Below are positions 60,368 through 64,000 of a stretch of DNA of 64,000 bases, piece by piece (position 1 is the first letter of the stretch; each line of letters starts with the position of its first letter). Location: contig NZ_JALGCL010000004.1 of NCBI RefSeq assembly GCF_022808325.1, forward strand, positions 170,121 to 234,120. Direction: 5' to 3'. Both the position numbers and the translations under genes were made by a program. Below the pieces are notes generated by a model, which had not been told where the DNA came from, ran no database searches, and was given only the letters and a program-made list of their open reading frames with translations. Source of the stretch: Cognatiluteimonas sedimenti. GTDB lineage: Bacteria > Pseudomonadota > Gammaproteobacteria > Xanthomonadales > Xanthomonadaceae.

Positions 60368-61773
60368 GCGAACCAGCCCTGCAGCCACCATTGCCCAGGG
60401 GCCTTGGGCGAGCGGAAGGCCCAGGCCTGCTGGCCCTGGCGGGTGCGCACGATGGCGTAATCGCGCAGCACGTCGCTGCCATCCCACCAGCCGGCCTCGA
60501 TGCGTTCCGGCGGTTCGAGGATTTCGACTTCGCCATGCAGCGGGATCGGACGCTGCAACAGCCACGCCGGGCGCCGCGGCAGTGCCGGCACCGCGTCCGG
60601 CGGCGTGCCGGTCGTGCGGGTCGCGCGTTCGGGGCGATGGTCGGCGTGCAGCACCACGTCCTGCACCGCGTCGTCGCCCAATCGTGCCCGCAGCCGCTCG
60701 CGCAACTGCGTCCACGGCACCGCCTGTTGCGGGCGGCTGTCGAACAAGTCGCGCGCCGCCGGCACGAAGGGTGGCAGTTGCGCGGCGCGCAACTGCATGG
60801 CGCGCGCGCCGGCGGGCAGTTGCAGCTGCTCCAGCCGGCTGCGCGCCAGCTCGAACAGCATCGCCGCCTCGCGTTCGGGCGCGAGCAGGCCGATGGCGAG
60901 CGTGCTGGGCGGGTGCCGCTCGTGTTCGAACACCAGGGTGAAGCGCTGCACGCCGCCATCGCGCGCGGCCAGGAACGTGGCCAGGTCCGCGGTCAGCCGC
61001 CGCAGCGGGAACAGCAACGCCTGGCTGGATTCGACCTCGTACTCGAACTCGATCCGCGCGTGGAAGTGGTCGGGCGGCGCGAACAGCGGCAGCGGCGCGG
61101 CGTCCTCGGTGCGCAGCGCATCCAGATGCGCGAGCACCTGCGGCGGGAAGCGCCGCGCCAGGCTCTCGCGCGGCAGCGCGAATACCTGCCGCAGCGTGCG
61201 CATGCCCGAACGCGCCAGCGCGGCGGCGGTTTCGTCGGGCAGGCCGCTGCGCGCGACCGCGACATGGCCCAGCGCCTGTCCCAGGCGCGCGCCATCGACG
61301 CCGAGCTGCCGGTGCGCGCGCGCCAGGACCCAGGCCGCGTGCGGATTGGGCGCGGCAACGAGGCGATGCCGGAAGCCGAGTGCGTCCAGTTCGCACGACA
61401 GCCGCCGGGCGAGCGCCGGCCAGTCGCCGAACAGCGCGCGGCTGCGCGCGACCTCCAGCACGATCGCGTGCGGCAGCGCCAGGCTGACCTGCGAGCTGAA
61501 GCCGTAGGCCCAGGTCGCGAGCATGCTGCGCGCGGCGGCTTCCTGCTCGGGATCATGGGCGTGGACGTGGAACGCCGGGCCTGCCAGCAACCGCGCGCTC
61601 GCCAGCGGCATGCCGCGTTGCAGGCCGTCGCGCCGGGCGGCGGCATTCACTGCATGCAGCACGCGGCGTTGCGCCGGCCCCGTGACCAGCACGTGCGCGG
61701 CCTCGGGCGCCGGCTGCTGGCGCAGGACGGCATCGATCGCCAGATGCGGCAGCAGCACGCAGGCCCAGCGCAT
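60364..61773 (-). CDS. imuB: ImuB, inactive Y-family polymerase homologue
   Basis: A 469-residue protein with the Y-family fold ([24 protein letters not shown] at the start; thumb/little-finger region around 170-350). The catalytic acidic residues of the palm (first strand normally D-x-D) are not conserved, as known for ImuB, which serves as a clamp-binding adaptor. The C-terminal third is ImuB-specific ([29 protein letters not shown]). It overlaps dnaE2 by 4 nt. Confidence 0.93.
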
Positions 61774-61779
61774 GGCGGC

Positions 61780-62394
61780 TCACGACACCAGCGCGATGGC
61801 GTGCGCCGGGGCCAGCCCGCCGCGGCACTTCAGCACCCGCACCTGGCGCGTCCCGGCTTCCAGCTGCACCCGCAACGCGGCCGGCGATGGATTGCGCGCG
61901 TGCCTGGCGTCGCGGAACGCGAAGCCCAGGCACTGCCCGGTCTCGGCCGCGACCTGCAGGCGCCGCAGGGCGCGGTCGTCGGCCTGCAGCGGCCAGCACA
62001 GCACCGCCGCGCAGGCGGCCGAACGCAGGCACTGCTCGGCCGCCCACGCCGCATCGCGCGGATCGGCCTGCACCACCTGCAACCGTGGCAAGGCCACGCC
62101 GGCCTGCGCCCAGGCCGGGGCGTGCACCCGGTACGGCGGCGCCACCAGCACCACGCGTTGCCCGGCCTGCGTCAGCCGCGCGAGGGTGGGCAGCAGCAGC
62201 GCCAGTTCGCCCACGCCGTCGCAGGGCAACAGGATCTCGGTCAGCGCGCTGTCCGGCCAGCCGCCCTGCGGCAGGCGCGCGTCGAGGCCGGCATGGCCGC
62301 TGGGCTGGACCGCGACCGCGGCCGCCGGCACCGCGCCGCCACGCCAGACCGTGCGCGCGCCCAGCAGGTGGTCCAGGGCGACCACGGCGCCCAT
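61780..62394 (-). CDS. imuA: ImuA, RecA-like SOS protein
   Basis: A 204-residue protein of the ImuA family (translesion synthesis-associated, RecA-fold relic): MGAVVALDHLLGARTVWRG, then GLDARLPQGGWPDSALTEILLPCDGVGELALLLP and AHAIALVS at the end. It shares its first base with the lexA stop (TGATG) and precedes imuB by 6 bp. It inhibits RecA-like functions or recruits DnaE2 in other bacteria. Confidence 0.9.
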   Translation of the reverse strand: MGAVVALDHLLGARTVWRGGAVPAAAVAVQPSGHAGLDARLPQGGWPDSALTEILLPCDGVGELALLLPTLARLTQAGQRVVLVAPPYRVHAPAWAQAGVALPRLQVVQADPRDAAWAAEQCLRSAACAAVLCWPLQADDRALRRLQVAAETGQCLGFAFRDARHARNPSPAALRVQLEAGTRQVRVLKCRGGLAPAHAIALVS

Positions 62395-63011
62395 CAGCCG
62401 CGCCTCACCAGGCCGCAATACAGGCCTTCGATCGCGAAGTCGGCGTCGCGCGGCACGTCGATGGCGGCGTAATCCGGGTTGCGCGGGAGCAGGCGGATGC
62501 CACGGGTGGTGATCTTCAGCCGCTTGATCGTGATCTCGCCATCGATCCGCGCCACCACCGTCTGCCCGTTCTCGGCGGTCACGGCGCGGCGGATGGCGAC
62601 CAGGTCGCCGTCGAAGATGCCGTCCTCGCGCATCGAGTCGCCCTTGACCCGCAACAGGTAGTCCGGGCGGCTGTGGAACAGCGCGCGGTCGACCAATAGC
62701 GATTCGTCGAACTCGGCCGCGGCATCGATCGGCGGGCCGGCCGCCACCCGCCCGAGGATCGGCAGTTGCAGTTGGTCGCGGCTGCGTTGCGGGCGCCGCG
62801 GCCGGCGCAGGCGGATGCCGCGGGCGCGGTGCGGCACCAGCTCGAGGTAGCCCTTCGCCGACAGCGCTTCCAGGTGCTTGGCGACGCCGCGCGGACTGGC
62901 CAGCCCGAAGGCCGACTGGATCTCGGCAATGCTCGGGGGCAGCCCCTCGCGTTCGCTGAAACGCTCGAGGAAGGACAGGATTTCGGCCTGCCGGTCGGTA
63001 AGGTCGCTCAT
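62394..63011 (-). CDS. lexA: LexA repressor (second type, heading imuA-imuB-dnaE2)
   Basis: A 205-residue repressor. The N-terminal winged helix is DRQAEILSFLERFSEREGLPPSIAEIQSAFGLASPRGVAKHLEALSAKGYLE. The cleavage region is VAAG in GRVAAGPP (Ala-Gly at about 104), and the peptidase dyad is Ser (KGDSMREDGI) and Lys (ARIDGEITIKRL). Autocleavage stimulated by RecA releases the operon. The start at 63011 follows directly on the palindrome GGTATAA-N4-TTATACC. Xanthomonads commonly have two LexA proteins; this is the LexA2-like one by its context. Confidence 0.95.
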   Translation of the reverse strand: MSDLTDRQAEILSFLERFSEREGLPPSIAEIQSAFGLASPRGVAKHLEALSAKGYLELVPHRARGIRLRRPRRPQRSRDQLQLPILGRVAAGPPIDAAAEFDESLLVDRALFHSRPDYLLRVKGDSMREDGIFDGDLVAIRRAVTAENGQTVVARIDGEITIKRLKITTRGIRLLPRNPDYAAIDVPRDADFAIEGLYCGLVRRG

Positions 63012-63029
63012 GGTATAAATCCTTATACC
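63012..63029 (-). promoter_or_regulatory. candidate LexA operator abutting the lexA start
   Basis: GGTATAA-ATCC-TTATACC is a perfect 7+7 palindrome whose inner end touches the ATG. It contains an AAGGA-like ribosome site (minus strand, in the loop region) and a TATAAG -10-like block. Bound LexA would block both transcription and translation start. The motif differs from the classical CTG-N10-CAG box. Confidence 0.65.
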
Positions 63030-63110
63030 TTTCGGGCTGCAGCGCAAGCCGCTCCATGTTCATCTTCCTGGTCGCAGGCGCTGCGACGTAACCGGTTCAA
63101 ACAGTTGCCC

Positions 63111-63734
63111 ATGACTTCTCCCGCATCCCTCGAAGCCGTCGCCGCGGCCCGCCATCCCGCATCCGCGCCAGCGGGGTATCGCGGCCGCGGATTCGTGTAC
63201 GTGCTGGCGACCTCGGGCGCGGAGGACCTGCTCAAGATCGGCATGACCCACGACCCGCTCGAGCGCTGGCCTGCCTTCCATCCGCGCTGGTTCGAGGCCT
63301 TCGACCTCGAGCACAGCCTGCTCGTGGAAACCGAAACCCGGCGCGACGCGCAGGCGCTCGAAACCCGCTTCCACCATCGCCTGGCGGTACACCATTGCCC
63401 GGTGCCGCTGACGATCAGGGCGCGCGCCGGCGGCGGCACCGAGTGGTATCGCGGCGCCTATCCGTCGGCGCGGCGCCTGGTGCTGGAACAGCAGGCGCTC
63501 GGCCATGTCGTCCACCTGCAGGCCAGGGCGTGGTGCGAAGCACCGATGCGCGACCGGCAGATGTACCTGGACGGGCTGATCCGCGAAGCGCACGCCGACC
63601 ATTGCGCCGGCTGGCTCGCCCAGCACCAGCGCCAGGCGTTGCGCGACCTGGTCGATGCGCACCGCTGCTTCGACCCGGCGCTGCCGGCGCGCATCCCCGC
63701 GGACCTGCTTGCGGAGATCGGGATCCACGCCTGA
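63111..63734 (+). CDS. GIY-YIG/T5orf172-type nuclease-like protein
   Basis: A 207-residue protein. Residues 20-100 form a T5orf172/GIY-YIG-like domain: GRGFVYVLATSGAEDLLKIGMTHDPLERWPAFHP, then LETRFHHRL. The rest is helical with GTEWYRGAYPSARRLV and two cysteines in the second half. The domain is usually a nuclease or DNA-binding module; the catalytic residues (Tyr, Arg, Glu) seem present. It diverges from lexA with a 99-bp gap and might share SOS control. A strong terminator follows. Confidence 0.8.
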   Translation: MTSPASLEAVAAARHPASAPAGYRGRGFVYVLATSGAEDLLKIGMTHDPLERWPAFHPRWFEAFDLEHSLLVETETRRDAQALETRFHHRLAVHHCPVPLTIRARAGGGTEWYRGAYPSARRLVLEQQALGHVVHLQARAWCEAPMRDRQMYLDGLIREAHADHCAGWLAQHQRQALRDLVDAHRCFDPALPARIPADLLAEIGIHA

Positions 63735-63773
63735 CTCGCGCGGCGCCCGCAGCCGACGTTGTCCCTCTCGGGA

Positions 63774-63803
63774 AAGCCCGGCTGTCGCCGGGCTTTTTTT
63801 GGT
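63774..63803 (+). terminator. rho-independent terminator
   Basis: AAAGCCCGGC (63774-63783), loop TGTC and GCCGGGCTTT (63788-63797), followed by TTTTGG. A perfect 10-bp stem with a T-run, 40 bp after the GIY-YIG-like gene. Confidence 0.92.
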
Positions 63804-63856
63804 TCTTCGCCCAACTCCGGGGGAGATTGCTGCTTGATCGCATGCCTCGCCGCGGC

Positions 63857-63952
63857 CGCCAGCCCTTCGGCGCGGCTTGACGGACTCTGGCAGCCACCAA
63901 GCCTTCGGCGCGACTTGACCGACCCCGGCGTGGCCGCCACCCCTTCGGGGCG
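63857..63952. repeat. tandem imperfect 39-41 bp repeats
   Basis: Two imperfect copies and a partial third: GCCGCCAGCCCTTCGGCGCG..., GCCACCAAGCCTTCGGCGCG..., then GCCGCCACCCCTTCGGGGCG. Each full copy continues with a CTTGAC block. The third runs straight into the hairpin element at 63941. Confidence 0.65.
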
Positions 63953-63998
63953 AATGTCCCCCGGCCTGCGGCCTCCTCCTTGATTTCGCCCCGAAGGG
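63941..63998. repeat. hairpin element, second copy
   Basis: Arms CCCTTCGGGGCG (63941-63952) and CGCCCCGAAGGG (63987-63998) pair perfectly. The middle AATGTCCCCCGGCCTGCGG plus CCTCCTCCTTGATTT matches the 56.6-kb copy. The window ends 2 bases later, so the element may extend. Confidence 0.75.
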
Positions 63999-64000
63999 CT

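Overview
The window is GC-rich, densely coded DNA from a gammaproteobacterium, most likely of the Xanthomonadaceae/Lysobacteraceae (Lysobacter, Luteimonas or a relative). This is inferred from the atpIBEFHAGDC operon followed by glmU and glmS, an E3 subunit carrying its own lipoyl domain, family-restricted small proteins (DUF3247- and DUF3297-like), a lexA-imuA-imuB-dnaE2 cassette, and many REP-like hairpins of the 'GTAGGAGCG' kind. No tRNA, rRNA, CRISPR array, prophage or insertion sequence was seen. Nothing in base composition stands out as recently acquired.

Layout. 1-5.4 kb: tail of an OmpA-like gene, a secreted GH18 chitinase, an exported ATP-dependent DNA ligase and a YadGH-type ABC transporter. 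5.4-9.5 kb: two DGPF/YCII proteins with an ECF42-like sigma factor, and small conserved proteins. 9.6-14 kb: a PilU-type ATPase, a trehalase, and a cyclic-nucleotide-binding/EAL phosphodiesterase. 14-15.5 kb: a second ECF sigma factor with a probable membrane anti-sigma factor and a divergent membrane protein; the two divergent promoters carry the same motif in mirror image. 15.6-24 kb: PQQ-type sugar dehydrogenase, RsmC, RsuA, YajQ, a DMT exporter, an Nei-type glycosylase and OmpW. 24.5-28.8 kb: a compact Csu-like chaperone-usher pilus operon. 29.5-32.8 kb: pyruvate dehydrogenase E2 and E3. 33.1-40.6 kb: the complete F1Fo ATP synthase operon, with a clear sigma70 promoter, a terminator and two REP-like insertions between genes. 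40.7-44.1 kb: GtrA, GlmU, a carboxymuconolactone decarboxylase-like protein and a cysteine synthase-like enzyme.

44.1-51.7 kb is the most interesting block. An NtrC-type two-component system, an ABC exporter (adaptor, ATPase, two FtsX-like permeases) and a 29-residue hydrophobic ORF all read leftward. In front of the adaptor gene lies a near-consensus sigma54 promoter with palindromes upstream, so the block looks like one self-regulated, sigma54-driven exporter operon.

51.8-57.2 kb: glmS, small proteins, and an arsenic operon (arsR-arsI-arsC-aquaporin) with an operator overlapping its promoter. 57.3-63.0 kb: dnaE2, imuB, imuA and lexA as one overlapping SOS mutasome operon, with a perfect palindrome touching the lexA start codon. 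A GIY-YIG/T5orf172 gene diverges from it. The last 200 bp hold tandem repeats and a hairpin element whose relative sits at 56.6 kb; the paired arms of the two copies differ by compensating changes.
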